Below, in pieces: positions 45,187-55,438 of a stretch of 64,000 bases of DNA. Positions within the stretch are counted from its first letter, which is position 1; the number at the start of each line of letters is the position of its first letter. Source of the stretch: Candidatus Kryptoniota bacterium. GTDB lineage: Bacteria; Bacteroidota; Ignavibacteria; Kryptoniales; JAKASW01. The translations under genes were made by a program, and so were the position numbers. The stretch is taken from positions 108,483-172,482 of the forward strand of contig DATCTN010000027.1 of NCBI GenBank assembly GCA_036567965.1, in the 5' to 3' direction. The notes beneath the pieces were generated by a model. It worked only from the letters and a program-made list of their open reading frames with translations, was not told the origin of the DNA and did no database searches.

Positions 45187-48100
45187 ATGGTTGTAAAATT
45201 CGGAGTTTACTTATCGCGAACTCTTCAGGCGCTCGTCCTCGTCTTGTTTCTTGGACACGTTGCAATCGCTCAAGCACCAACGTTTGCATCGTTCTCGCCA
45301 AAATCAGGACCGATCGGTACAAACGTAACGATTTCTGGGACAAACTTTAACTCAACTGCAAGCAACAACGTTGTCTATGTCGGCGCAGTTCGTGCAATTG
45401 TTACCAGCGCAAGCTCAACTTCGTTGTCGATAAGCGTGCCCGCAGGAGCAACTTACGGTCCAATTTCAGTTACAAACCTGGCTACAAATCTAACTGCCGA
45501 CGCCAATTTGCCATTCGACGTTACGTTTGAAAATACTGATTCAATTGATGCTTTCAGCTTTTTGCCTACACTCGACTTGCCCACGCGAAAGACGCCCGCC
45601 GTTGTGAACATCTCAGACTTGGACGGGGACGGTAGGCCCGATCTTCTTTTGGTGAGTAATTCAAGTGGAGTTATCTCATTTTACCCTAACACCACATGGA
45701 GCGGCAACACGTCTTTTGCAGTGGAGATAGATTCATCTACTGGTACACTGCCAGAAGGGCTTGCTGTGGCAGATTTAGATGGGGACGGCAAACCCGATGT
45801 CGCGGTTGTGAATAATTTAAGTAGAACTATCTCCGTCTACCGAAACACCAGTGTAAGTGGTACTATCTCTTTTGCTGCAAGGCTGGATTTCCCGATCGCT
45901 ATAAATCCATCTCGTATCGCAATTGGAGACATCGACGGAGACGGGAAACCCGACCTTGTTGTTACAACCGGTCCTCCGGATTCCCTTATGGTATATCGTA
46001 ATACGAGTTCTGCCGGGAACATTACGTTTGCACCAGCAGTGTCATTTCCTACTGGAAGCCAACCAGCATCGATCGCTATTAGTGATCTTGATGGAGACGG
46101 AAAACCTGACCTTGCAGTAGCAAATGGCGGCAGTAAAGCGGTGTCGATCTATAGAAACATGAGCACACCCGGTAGCATTTCATTCGCAGCTAAATGGGAC
46201 CTGTCTACCGAGAGCAATTTGATAGATCTTGTAGTGGCCGATATGGACGGAGACGGTAGGCCAGATATTGCAGTGCCAAACATGAATACCAATACGGTGT
46301 CTGTGTTTAGGAACACAAGCACTGTAGGAAACATCTCGTTTTCATCAAGCGGCGATCTTGTTGCAGGCTCGCAACCACTCCTGCTTGGAGTTGGCGATTT
46401 AGATGGTGACGGTCGGGCTGATCTTGTTGCCGTCAACAGCGGTGACAGGACGATGTTGGTTTATCGGAACACTTCCTCAGCGGGAAACATTTCATTCACA
46501 ACAGGTGTGAGCTATTCAATCGGGGGCAACCCCAGCTCAATAGCCTTGGGCGATTTGAGCGGTGATGGGAAGCCTGAAATTACAATAACAAATTCTACCG
46601 ACAGTCTTGTCGTCGTATACAAGAACGCGGTCTCATCGCTGCCTACGCCGATCCTTATCGAACCTGTCAATGGTTTGACAGGTACAGCAACAAATCTGAA
46701 GTTTGCATGGGCTGCTTCTTTTGGAGCGACAACCTACAGGTTACAGGTATCGGCAGATTCTACGTTCATGGTCAATGATTACGATTCAAGTGGAATCACG
46801 ACAGCCTCTGAGACTGTAAAGGGATTATCGTCTCTGACTAAGTATTATTGGAGGGTGGAGGCATCCAACGTTGGGGGAACAAGCTATTGGTCGAGTGTTT
46901 GGAGTTTTGCTACAGGTATTCTGACAATTTCTTCGTTTTCTCCGACATCAGGGCCCATAGGGGCAACCGTAGTTATTTCAGGTTCAAATTTTGATCCAAC
47001 GGCAAACAATGACATAGTCTGTTTTGGTGCGGTGAGGGCAACGGTTAACTCCGCAACGCCAACCTCACTAGGAGTGACAGTTCCAATCGGAGCGACGTAC
47101 CAACCAATTTCTGTGACGGTAAACGGCTTAACGGCATATACGACCGCTCCCTTTGGTGTCACTTTTCCTGGTTCACAAGTCATCGATACGACATCCTTCG
47201 CATCGGCCATCGGTTTCACGACGGGATCACCCTCAGAGATCATTTCAATCTGTGATTTGGATGGAGATGGCAAACCCGACATTGTGGTTACGCACCACAC
47301 TAGCAGCAATACGATCTCAGTATATCGAAACATAAGCACACCAGGAAACATTTCATTTGCTCCTAAACTTGATTTCTCAACAGGTTCGGATCCACGTGGC
47401 CTTGCCATCCGAGACGTTGATGGAGACGGGAAGCCTGATCTTGTTATAACAAATTATGCGAGCAACACAGTATCGGTATTCAGGAACACAAGCATTCCTG
47501 GAAGCATTTCATTTGCTCCTAGAGTTGACTTCACTACCGCTTCGGTTCCTATTGGGGTTGCAGTGGAAGACTTGGACGGAGATGGCAAACCCGAGCTAGT
47601 TGTTACAAACGTTGCAAGCGATTCAGTATCGGTATTCAGGAACACAAGCATTTCCGGTAACATTTCATTTGCCCCTAGAGTTGACTTCACGACAGGATCG
47701 GAGCCATCATGGGTTACCATAAATGATGTAGATGGAGACGGCAAGCCAGACTTAATTCTTACAAACAATCTCAGCAATACTGTCTCGGTATTTAGGAACA
47801 CGAGCATTCCTGGAAGCATTTCATTTGCGCCTAAAGTTGACTTCACAACCGGGACGTATCCAAACGGTGTTGCTGTATGCGACGTGGATGGAGATGGTAA
47901 GCCGGACTTGGTTGTTACAAACTGGAGCAGCAATACAGTATCTATATTCAGGAACACAAGCAGCCCCGGCACAGTGACCTTTTCGCCAAAGGTTGACTTC
48001 ACGACGGGCTCGGACCCGACAGGCATTGCAATAAACGATCTGAATGGAGATGGCAAACCTGATCTCGCTGTTACAAGCAATCTTAGCAATACTGTCTCCG

Positions 48101-51100
48101 TTTTCAAGAATACAAGCGTTTCCGGTTCTATTACTACAAACTTATTTGCTCCCAGGGTTGACTTCGCTACGGGGACATATCCCGTCTGGGTTGACATCTG
48201 CGACGTGGATGGCGACGGCAAGCCCGACCTCATTGTTACTGACTGGCAGAGCAGCAGTTTTTCGGTCTTCAGGAATGCGATTTCAGGTTCACTTTCCGCA
48301 CCTACGCTTGCAATCCCGGCCAATGGTTCGACAGGAGTTTCGATCAATCCCACGCTTACCTGGAATGCTTCGACTGGAGCAACGGCTTACAGATTACAGG
48401 TTTCAACCGATTCGACATTCGCCACGACAACTTGTGACGTGAGCGGATTGGATACCACATCAAAAAGTATCAGCGGGTTGGCACATCAGACGAAGTATTA
48501 CTGGCGGGTGAATGCTGACTCCGCAACAGTAACGAGCGGATGGTCAGCGACATGGAGTTTTACGACCACAGAGTACGTCACTTGGACTCAAATAAATAAT
48601 GGTTTAACGAGTGGTCAGACACGATTAGTCTTTTCATTTGCGATTGATTCCTCGGGGTACATCTTTGCTGGTACTGACAGTGGAGGAGTGTACATTTCAA
48701 CTGACAATGGAACGAGTTGGGTACAAAAAAATAACGGTTTGCAGGCGCTTGGATATATCTCCTCGTTCGCCCTCAACTCTTCCGGCGATATTTTTGCCGG
48801 AGTGTACTATGGAGGAATATATCTTTCCACAAACCGCGGGGCAAGTTGGACGCAAGTAAGTAATGGAGTGAGTAACGGCGGTGCTTATTCATTGGCTATA
48901 AATTCCTCCGGATACATTTTTGCCGGGACGTATGGTGCAGGTGTATATCTTTCGACGAACAACGGGACAAGCTGGACGCAAATAAATAATGGATTGACGG
49001 ATGGATATGTTGGGTCATTGGCCATAAATTCGGCCGGTTATATTTTTGCTGGAACGGTCAGTGGAGCATTTCTTTCAACAAATAACGGAACGAGTTGGAC
49101 ACAAGTAAGTAATGGCTTGGGGAGCACCAACAGGGTTTTTTCATTGGCCATAAATTCGGCCGGCTACATTTTTGCCGGAACGACACAGCTAGGCGTATAT
49201 CTTTCGACGAACAACGGGACGAGTTGGACACAGGTAAGTAATGGCTTGCCGAGTAGTAATATCTTCTCATTGGCCGTAAGTTCCTCCGGCAACATCTTTG
49301 CCGGAACGAATGGTGGAGGTGTATACCTTTCGACGAACAATGGGATGAGTTGGACCCAGGTAAATAATGGATTGACGAATAGCGTTGTTCAGTCATTAGC
49401 CATTAATTACTTGGGCTATATCTTCGCCGGAACGAATGGTAGCGGGATTTATCGTGCGGATATCTCGTCTACTACGCCGCCGCCAGCGCCAGCCCTTTCG
49501 AGTCCACCTAACGGTTCAATCGGAACTTCGACCAATCTGACTTTGTCATGGGCTGCCTCTGTTGGAGTATTGAGTTATGGGCTTCAGATATCAACAGATT
49601 CTACTTTTGCCACGATGAAGTATGACACGAGCAACTTGACGATTACTTCCATGATATTGAGCAGCTTGTCGTTTTCAACAAAATATTACTGGCGAGTGAA
49701 TGTAACTGACTCGGCAGGAACCAGCGCATGGTCGAAGATCTGGAGCTTCACGACTGCTGCCGCCCAACAACCTCCCTCGGTGCCTGTTCTAGTCAGCCCT
49801 GTGAACGGTCAAACAGGTGTTTCAACCAATCCTACATTTACGTGGAATGCTCCTTTGGTTGCTACGAGCCACACAGTGAGGGTTCCTGAGCGAGCAGCTT
49901 TAAGAGAGGCAGGAAGGTTCTTCAAAGTCGACCAGACGGAGCTCTCTTACAGGTTACAAGTCTCGTTGGACTCGGCATTCGATGCAAGTGTATTTGCTGA
50001 CACCACGGTTGTAGATACTTTTGTCGTTGTCAATGGCTTGTCACCACAGACGAATTACTTTTGGCGATTGAATGCGACTGACTCCGCGGGGACGAGCGGA
50101 TGGTCAGATGTGTGGAGCTTCACAACTGCGACTCAGACCTTTTGGACACAAATAAATGATGGCTTGACGAACAATGATGTTTCATCATTAGCCATCAACT
50201 CTTCTGGCTACATTTTCGCTGGAACTTATGGTGGTGGTATATGTCTTTCAACAAACAACGGGACAAAGTGGACGCCGACCGCATTTCAAAGTGGTAATTT
50301 TTCATCGCTGGCCGTCAATTCCGCTGGCTATATTTTTTCTGGAACAGTCGGTCAAGGCATGTATCTTTCAACAGACAATGGTGCAAGTTGGACGGAGGAG
50401 ATAACCGGTTGGATTGGCCGCCTTGAAGTTTCGTCAATAGCCATCAACCCGTCTGGCTACATTTTCGCAGGGAGTTATGGCAGTGGGGTACATCTTTCAA
50501 GCGACGGCGGGGCAAGTTGGACGCAGATAAATACAGGATTGACGAATAGCAATGTTTGGGCTCTTGCCATCAATTCCTCTGGATACATTTTTGCGGGAAC
50601 AATCTATGGAAATCCCAATGGTATTTATCTTTCAACGAACAGCGGGTCCAACTGGACTGAAGTAAACAACGGATTAACCAGCAAGAATGTTTTGTCATTG
50701 GCCATCAATCCCTCAGGATACATTTTTGCGGGAACGGACAGTGGTGGTGTGTATCTTTCCAAGAGCAATGGCGCAAGTTGGACACAGATAGTTAATGGAT
50801 TGGCGTATGGCAGTGTTTGGTCATTAGCCATCAGTTCCAATGGCTACATTTTTGCCGGAACGGATAGGGGTCGAGTATATCTTTCAACAAACAACGGTGC
50901 GAGTTGGACACGAGTAAAAAGTGGTTTGACGAAGAGCGTTGTTCAATCAATAACTATCAATTCTTCCGGCGATGTTTTTGTCGGTACCGATGAAAGCGGA
51001 ATTTATCGTGCAAGTATCTCGTCTCTCCTGACACTGATACGGCCTGCACCCACGCTTGTCAGTCCAACAGACGGTTCCACCGGAGTATCTACTCACCCGA

Positions 51101-52593
51101 TCCTGAAGTGGAACGTTTCTGGAGGTTCAACAAGTTATGAATTGCAGGTATCCAAGGATTCATTGTTTGCAAGTACTGACTTTGACAGATCAAACCTGAC
51201 AGCGACTTCACAAGAAGTAACAGGTCTCTTTCAGGGCACAACTTACTACTGGCATGTCCAGGCGAGTGACTCTAACGGATCAAGTGGCTGGTCAAAAATG
51301 GCGATCTTCACGACATTTAGTTATCCGGCTTCAATCCAGGTTTCAACTAAATACAATCCTCCAACCACGATGGATTCTTCAAGCTATCAGATCATTGGTC
51401 TGCCGGGAATCACGGATATTCCCATTGGCAATCTCATGTCGGGGAAGGAAGGTCCTGACTGGAAAGCTTACTATAACAATGGTGCCAACCAGAACTATTA
51501 CGTCGAGTATAATGGTACTTCTGCATTCAATTTTGAGCCAGGGCGGGCGTTCTGGATATTAAGCAGAAATTCATTTTCGGTCTCGCAGAATGCTTCCACG
51601 GTTTTAATTGATACGGCAGATAGTCATCCCATCAGCATCCACAGCGGTTGGAATCTCATTTCAGATCCATTCGAAAAGAGCGTCAGTTGGTCGTCGGTCC
51701 AAGCTATGAACGGAACTAGTCAGCCAATCTACGCTTTCTCGAACGGCTCTTATTCTCAACCGGACACGATGGAACCTTATCAGGGTTATTATTTTTACAA
51801 TGACACAGCCGGTTCGCAGCTTCGAATACCTTATGTCTATTCATCGTCCGTCGCTGCGGCGTCAAAACCGGCAGACCCAAAGGGGCAGAGTGTTACTTTA
51901 GCAATCTGTGAAAGCAACAAGAGCCAGACTTCGATAACAGTCGGCGTAAGATCCTCAACAGCTTTTGATGACGCGAATATGTTCGCTCCACCTGGTGAGT
52001 TTCAGAGGGCGAGAATCTGTGTCGTCGATTCAACGATTCCTGCCGGATGGAAAGAACTTGTAAGAGACTATCGGGATACGATCGGCGCGGGTCAGCAGTT
52101 TGACTTCTATGTCACAAATAAGACGGGCAAGAGTCTCAATTTGATGCCTAAGATCGGACTCGGACTCAGCCAATATGAAGTTTATCTTATAGACAAAGAC
52201 CTTCTCAGATCGTACAATCTGAAGGACTCAGAACAGATTTCGATTCCAGCATATAATAAGCTCAAGAACTATTCGATTCTCATCGGCGGCAAGTTGTTTA
52301 TTGATGCAAAGCTAGCTGCGTTCTTACCTAAGGGATTCATGCTGTATCAGAATTACCCGAACCCGTTCAACCCGGTCACAGTCATTCGATTCGAGGTTCC
52401 AAAAGCCGAGCACGTTTTGTTGACGATCTATGATGTGTTAGGCAGAAAAGTGGAGACCCTAGTAGATGGAAATATTTCACCGGGTTATTATGAATTCCCG
52501 TTCGACGGAACAAGACTTTCAACTGGTGTTTACTTTTATAGACTATCTGCGGGCTCGTTCAAGCAAGTGAAAAAGATGCTCCTGCTGAAATAG
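45187..52593 (+). CDS. Giant T9SS-secreted adhesin-like protein (TIG, VCBS, FN3, BNR repeats)
   Basis: 2,468 residues from ATG 45187. In order: signal peptide (LVLVLFLGHVAIAQ), a TIG/IPT domain (~25-110), about seven VCBS/FG-GAP repeats (DLDGDGKPDLVV, Ca-binding loops), an FN3-like domain, a second TIG (~580-665), about seven more VCBS repeats, an FN3-like domain, a BNR/sortilin-like block (YIFAGTNGGGVYLSTNNGTS units, ~1140-1430), two FN3-like domains, another BNR block, an FN3-like domain, a beta domain and a type-A T9SS tail (YQNYPNPFNPVTVIRFEV, STGVYFYRLSAGSF). Such proteins are surface-anchored or released and may bind matrix or polymers. One FN3 domain carries a ~24-residue insertion (DNA 49870-49942). 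Confidence 0.92.
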   Translation: MVVKFGVYLSRTLQALVLVLFLGHVAIAQAPTFASFSPKSGPIGTNVTISGTNFNSTASNNVVYVGAVRAIVTSASSTSLSISVPAGATYGPISVTNLATNLTADANLPFDVTFENTDSIDAFSFLPTLDLPTRKTPAVVNISDLDGDGRPDLLLVSNSSGVISFYPNTTWSGNTSFAVEIDSSTGTLPEGLAVADLDGDGKPDVAVVNNLSRTISVYRNTSVSGTISFAARLDFPIAINPSRIAIGDIDGDGKPDLVVTTGPPDSLMVYRNTSSAGNITFAPAVSFPTGSQPASIAISDLDGDGKPDLAVANGGSKAVSIYRNMSTPGSISFAAKWDLSTESNLIDLVVADMDGDGRPDIAVPNMNTNTVSVFRNTSTVGNISFSSSGDLVAGSQPLLLGVGDLDGDGRADLVAVNSGDRTMLVYRNTSSAGNISFTTGVSYSIGGNPSSIALGDLSGDGKPEITITNSTDSLVVVYKNAVSSLPTPILIEPVNGLTGTATNLKFAWAASFGATTYRLQVSADSTFMVNDYDSSGITTASETVKGLSSLTKYYWRVEASNVGGTSYWSSVWSFATGILTISSFSPTSGPIGATVVISGSNFDPTANNDIVCFGAVRATVNSATPTSLGVTVPIGATYQPISVTVNGLTAYTTAPFGVTFPGSQVIDTTSFASAIGFTTGSPSEIISICDLDGDGKPDIVVTHHTSSNTISVYRNISTPGNISFAPKLDFSTGSDPRGLAIRDVDGDGKPDLVITNYASNTVSVFRNTSIPGSISFAPRVDFTTASVPIGVAVEDLDGDGKPELVVTNVASDSVSVFRNTSISGNISFAPRVDFTTGSEPSWVTINDVDGDGKPDLILTNNLSNTVSVFRNTSIPGSISFAPKVDFTTGTYPNGVAVCDVDGDGKPDLVVTNWSSNTVSIFRNTSSPGTVTFSPKVDFTTGSDPTGIAINDLNGDGKPDLAVTSNLSNTVSVFKNTSVSGSITTNLFAPRVDFATGTYPVWVDICDVDGDGKPDLIVTDWQSSSFSVFRNAISGSLSAPTLAIPANGSTGVSINPTLTWNASTGATAYRLQVSTDSTFATTTCDVSGLDTTSKSISGLAHQTKYYWRVNADSATVTSGWSATWSFTTTEYVTWTQINNGLTSGQTRLVFSFAIDSSGYIFAGTDSGGVYISTDNGTSWVQKNNGLQALGYISSFALNSSGDIFAGVYYGGIYLSTNRGASWTQVSNGVSNGGAYSLAINSSGYIFAGTYGAGVYLSTNNGTSWTQINNGLTDGYVGSLAINSAGYIFAGTVSGAFLSTNNGTSWTQVSNGLGSTNRVFSLAINSAGYIFAGTTQLGVYLSTNNGTSWTQVSNGLPSSNIFSLAVSSSGNIFAGTNGGGVYLSTNNGMSWTQVNNGLTNSVVQSLAINYLGYIFAGTNGSGIYRADISSTTPPPAPALSSPPNGSIGTSTNLTLSWAASVGVLSYGLQISTDSTFATMKYDTSNLTITSMILSSLSFSTKYYWRVNVTDSAGTSAWSKIWSFTTAAAQQPPSVPVLVSPVNGQTGVSTNPTFTWNAPLVATSHTVRVPERAALREAGRFFKVDQTELSYRLQVSLDSAFDASVFADTTVVDTFVVVNGLSPQTNYFWRLNATDSAGTSGWSDVWSFTTATQTFWTQINDGLTNNDVSSLAINSSGYIFAGTYGGGICLSTNNGTKWTPTAFQSGNFSSLAVNSAGYIFSGTVGQGMYLSTDNGASWTEEITGWIGRLEVSSIAINPSGYIFAGSYGSGVHLSSDGGASWTQINTGLTNSNVWALAINSSGYIFAGTIYGNPNGIYLSTNSGSNWTEVNNGLTSKNVLSLAINPSGYIFAGTDSGGVYLSKSNGASWTQIVNGLAYGSVWSLAISSNGYIFAGTDRGRVYLSTNNGASWTRVKSGLTKSVVQSITINSSGDVFVGTDESGIYRASISSLLTLIRPAPTLVSPTDGSTGVSTHPILKWNVSGGSTSYELQVSKDSLFASTDFDRSNLTATSQEVTGLFQGTTYYWHVQASDSNGSSGWSKMAIFTTFSYPASIQVSTKYNPPTTMDSSSYQIIGLPGITDIPIGNLMSGKEGPDWKAYYNNGANQNYYVEYNGTSAFNFEPGRAFWILSRNSFSVSQNASTVLIDTADSHPISIHSGWNLISDPFEKSVSWSSVQAMNGTSQPIYAFSNGSYSQPDTMEPYQGYYFYNDTAGSQLRIPYVYSSSVAAASKPADPKGQSVTLAICESNKSQTSITVGVRSSTAFDDANMFAPPGEFQRARICVVDSTIPAGWKELVRDYRDTIGAGQQFDFYVTNKTGKSLNLMPKIGLGLSQYEVYLIDKDLLRSYNLKDSEQISIPAYNKLKNYSILIGGKLFIDAKLAAFLPKGFMLYQNYPNPFNPVTVIRFEVPKAEHVLLTIYDVLGRKVETLVDGNISPGYYEFPFDGTRLSTGVYFYRLSAGSFKQVKKMLLLK
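49870..49942 (+). repeat. In-frame insertion inside an FN3 domain
   Basis: The residues SHTVRVPERAALREAGRF plus about six more split an FN3-like domain at the place where the other domains read directly ATxYRLQVS. The DNA contains partly complementary segments (CCTGAGCG ... GGCAGG), like a small dispersed repeat taken up in frame. The rest of the gene is not affected. Confidence 0.45.
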
Positions 52594-52909
52594 TTTTGTG
52601 ATTTTGCGGCGACTACATAGGGAGGGCAAGGGTGGAACCACTGCAGCACAGTGGGCCCGTAGGCACGAGGGCTATTGTACTAACTTCAACCCTCGTCAGG
52701 TTGCCAATGCTTGACAAGAACACTAACTTATCATTGATACATGAACTGGGGACAGGTCATGAATAGATTGAGCCGTGATACTGTTCACTGGGAAAGTCCA
52801 TTTTCAGGGGAAGATGGATTCGAGCGGGAATTCCCCAAACAGAATGAACGGGCAAGTACACTCTATGAGATTGTCAGTGTGTTGTTCGATAATAATTAAA
52901 GGGGATAAA
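52594..52909. other. Spacer with IS3 right-end fragment
   Basis: 316 bp between two T9SS genes. It holds the IS3 right-end fragment at 52691-52759 and no supportable gene. Confidence 0.5.
52691..52759. mobile_element. IS3-family right-end fragment
   Basis: CCTCGTCAGGTTGCCAATGC through TGGGGACAGGTCA matches the orfB end and right terminus of the 27466-30196 element. No left end is seen nearby. Confidence 0.75.
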
Positions 52910-53263
52910 ATGAAGAATTTGTTCCGCGTTATCACGGTGGCGCTGTCAATGTTGTTCGTATGGATTAATCCATTGGTTGGACAATGGATTCGAATAAATA
53001 AGGTTGAATACGGGCTCAAGCTCGTTTGCGGCGGGTCAAATCTTTTTGTTGTAAACCCATGGAACGGAATCATTCGTTCAACAGATTGGGGGTCGAGCTG
53101 GTCGGCGGTCGGTATAAGTGGGGAAGATCTCGCGGTGGCCGGTTCATACGTCTTTGCCGCATCTCCCAGCGGAGTGTATGTTTCAACCGACCAAGGTAAG
53201 ACCTGGACTATTTCAAAATCAGGGTTAGGAACCCAACCAGGGAGGCTTGTCATCAAGCCGGAA
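52910..53263 (+). pseudogene. 5' part of an interrupted T9SS BNR-repeat protein
   Basis: The start codon has a strong site (AAAGGGGAT). The 118 codons encode a signal peptide (VITVALSMLFVWINPLVGQW) and the first BNR/sortilin-like repeats (IIRSTDWGSSWSAVGIS, GVYVSTDQGKTWTISKSGL). At 53264 the frame enters the left att core of the 7.4-kb element and then runs 27 codons of element sequence to a stop at 53344. The rest of the gene is at 60664-63444 in the same phase. Confidence 0.9.
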
Positions 53264-53282
53264 CTTGCAGGGGGTTTCAAGA
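53264..53282. other. Attachment core, left (attL)
   Basis: CTTGCAGGGGGTTTCAAGA. It differs from the right copy only at the tenth base (G versus A). The codon phase is the same as in the right copy (CTT GCA GGG), so the host protein reads LAG in both. The crossover point cannot be placed more exactly. Confidence 0.85.
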
Positions 53283-53344
53283 CCGGTGCATTAGCCGATT
53301 CTGCCAACCCTCCATCGGAATTCTCTTCGCTTTCGCTGTTTTGA

Positions 53345-54014
53345 TTTTCGGAAGGAACATCGAAAGTGCCAAGTTAGGCCTTCATGGTGCCAACTTGAGT
53401 GCCAAGTTCAGTGCCAAGCATGACGCCGACTGATTCTCACTTCACAAAGAACAATTCCCCAGGAGTGTCATTCCGGCACTTCCGATGCCGTGCAATTCAC
53501 TGAAGGGGAACTGTTAGAAAATCTTTTGAGAATCGGAAGTTTCGAATGAATTCTATTGCACGGACAAAATACAAAAGAAGGCCACTTCATGCAATAATGC
53601 GAACCGAACTCCCATTTTTCCAAGTAATACCTGGAGGCTCATAGCGGTCGTTTCGCATCCGCTCTCAATCAACGGGAAAGAACCTAAATCCGCTGTATCA
53701 TGGTACAGTGTCAGTCCGGTTTGCATTCATCCATTTCTTCAATTCCCGTGCATTTTCGATATTTCTTTCCCCGTGAAACCGAACTGAACTCAGCTTTTTC
53801 GGGTTCGTATACACACCGCTTTAGCGCCCCTGGTACCCGCTCGAAAGGGCTGTGGGAGTACCTTTTCAAGCGCTATCTTGACAGCTTTTCAGTTCCCTGA
53901 ATCATATCCTTTGAATGAGAAGAACGCGCCGTGAGGCGATTAGACTGTGAAGAAGGGATTCTTCAGGGTGTCTCTCAGCGAACACTCTGTGAGCCGGAAA
54001 CAATCGCATCAGGA
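53345..54014. other. 670-bp left end of the element without gene
   Basis: It contains the four arm-type repeats (53365-53420). Further on, around 53830-53862, lies a motif related to 14732-14758 (AAAGGGCTGTGGGAGTACC with an upstream GGTACCC). No gene is supported. Confidence 0.5.
53365..53420. repeat. Four arm-type integrase sites, left
   Basis: RGTGCCAASTT-like units at 53365-53375, 53386-53396, 53398-53408 and 53410-53420, all in one orientation, about 100 bp inside the left core. The arrangement fits the arm-binding sites of a tyrosine integrase. Confidence 0.7.
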
Positions 54015-55181
54015 TCAATTCTCTTGCTCGCGTTGAATTCTGAATCTTGCAGCTAATCCATTTACTTCTTTGTGAAGCTGCTGAGGGGATAAGTGAGAAT
54101 AGATTTCAGTTGTCTCGCTGTGCGAATGTCCAAGTAGCTTCTGAACCGCGTACAATGACACGCCGGACATAACCAGGGCAGACGCGAACGAGTGCCTAAG
54201 TGAATGGAAATGCAATTTGTCATTGAGACCGGCACGCCGGACGTATCGTTTGAACCGCTGTGATGCTGTCCCTTCTTTCAACTGCTTTCCTTTTGCATCA
54301 TGGAACACGGTTTCGGCTTCATTCCGGAGATTGCGTTTACGTTCTATCAACATTTGACATAGGTCATCACTCATAGGGACTGCACGGGATCGTTTACTTT
54401 TGGTTGTGAAGGCCTTGCTGTTCTGAATCAGAATCACCTTGGAATCAAAATCTATGTCCTTCCAGCTAAGGGAAAGCAGCTCCCCGAGCCTGAGACCTGT
54501 GAGGACTGCTGTTATGCAAAGCTCCCGAAAGTCTCTATTCTCAATGACAGAGACGAACAGCCTTAATTCCTTTTCATTGAAGAATGCCGGTATCGCTTCC
54601 GGTGGTCTTGGCTTCTTTGCCTTGCGGAAAGGGTTCTCTTTGATAAGATTCCACTGAGCGGCTTTTTCAAACGCTGAGCGAAGGGCAATGTAGTATTTTC
54701 GTGAAGTCCATTCCGATGCTTCCACCTTTTTGACGCTGAGAAAATGTTCAACTTCCCTAACGCTGAATGAGTCCATGCTGCGATCACCTTCAACTCGAAC
54801 AAATTCCCGAAACGCTGTCTCATAGGTCTTACGTGTCTTATTGGTGTGAGCACCTGAAGAATATTCAATGAACTGTTCCTGAAACTGTTTGATCGTAATT
54901 TTCTCGGGCGGTTTCATTTCGTCTAATCCTTCCAAGAGTATGTAAGTGTTTTTGTTCCCTTCTCCTGCTTTGTCGATTCGAATGTGTCCTAAGCGGGAAA
55001 GATTCTGAGTGTGTCTGGATACTCGCTGCACGCCGGACATTTGCTCAATTTCTTTGCGAGTGGTGGAACACTTGTGCCCTTCGTCTGCTCGTTGCGAGAG
55101 GGCTGCATAAACGCGAATATCACTCAGCGACAGCCGTTTATCTTGCAGCAGCGCTGTCGGGATGTTGAGACATTCAGCCAT
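54015..55181 (-). CDS. Tyrosine recombinase with N-terminal winged-helix-like domain
   Basis: 388 residues from ATG 55181 (MAECLNIPTALLQDKRLSLS); an upstream start at 55211 would overlap the preceding gene. Residues ~1-85 (LSLSDIRVYAALSQRADEGH, TTRKEIEQMSGVQRVSRHTQ, HIRIDKAGEGNKNTYIL) look like a winged-helix domain of replication-initiator type, which is unusual in front of an integrase. The core-binding and catalytic parts follow, with Arg in TGLRLGELLSL, HxxR in HSLRHSFAS, His in LLGHSHSETTEIYSH and Tyr in the same segment. The catalytic part is closely related, also at DNA level, to the integrase at 59481. Confidence 0.9.
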   Translation of the reverse strand: MAECLNIPTALLQDKRLSLSDIRVYAALSQRADEGHKCSTTRKEIEQMSGVQRVSRHTQNLSRLGHIRIDKAGEGNKNTYILLEGLDEMKPPEKITIKQFQEQFIEYSSGAHTNKTRKTYETAFREFVRVEGDRSMDSFSVREVEHFLSVKKVEASEWTSRKYYIALRSAFEKAAQWNLIKENPFRKAKKPRPPEAIPAFFNEKELRLFVSVIENRDFRELCITAVLTGLRLGELLSLSWKDIDFDSKVILIQNSKAFTTKSKRSRAVPMSDDLCQMLIERKRNLRNEAETVFHDAKGKQLKEGTASQRFKRYVRRAGLNDKLHFHSLRHSFASALVMSGVSLYAVQKLLGHSHSETTEIYSHLSPQQLHKEVNGLAARFRIQREQEN

Positions 55182-55186
55182 TGACT

Positions 55187-55438
55187 TTACTTCGCATCTC
55201 CTCGACCGCAATTAGAATCAATTCTCTGTGTTTCAGTCTGGATCTCACGGCGTGATTTCTCAACAAACTTTGTGTGATTACCTATGCCTCGCCTGTTTGG
55301 GTTCTTTCCGAGCCGAAATTCATAGAGCGGGCAATTTGTGATAACGCAGTTTCTCACTTCGCTTGCGCTGCCGTTGGAACAGTCGAGACACTTCAAACGG
55401 ATGGACTTAAGAGGCGATAGTTTATTCATGTTCGACAT
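55187..55438 (-). CDS. Small Cys-rich mobile-element protein
   Basis: 83 residues with SIRLKCLDCSNGSASEVRNC and TNCPLYEFRLGKNPNRRG, a four- or five-Cys pattern well known from short proteins of phages and integrative elements (a putative zinc module). Function unknown; possibly a transcription or host-takeover factor. It overlaps the HNH gene by about 13 bp and precedes the recombinase gene closely, so the three form an operon. Confidence 0.75.
   Translation of the reverse strand: MSNMNKLSPLKSIRLKCLDCSNGSASEVRNCVITNCPLYEFRLGKNPNRRGIGNHTKFVEKSRREIQTETQRIDSNCGRGDAK

Noticed and set aside
47454..48353. 299-codon minus-strand frame inside the giant T9SS gene
   Set aside because: It is the antisense reading of the tandem VCBS repeats; its repetitive sequence mirrors them.
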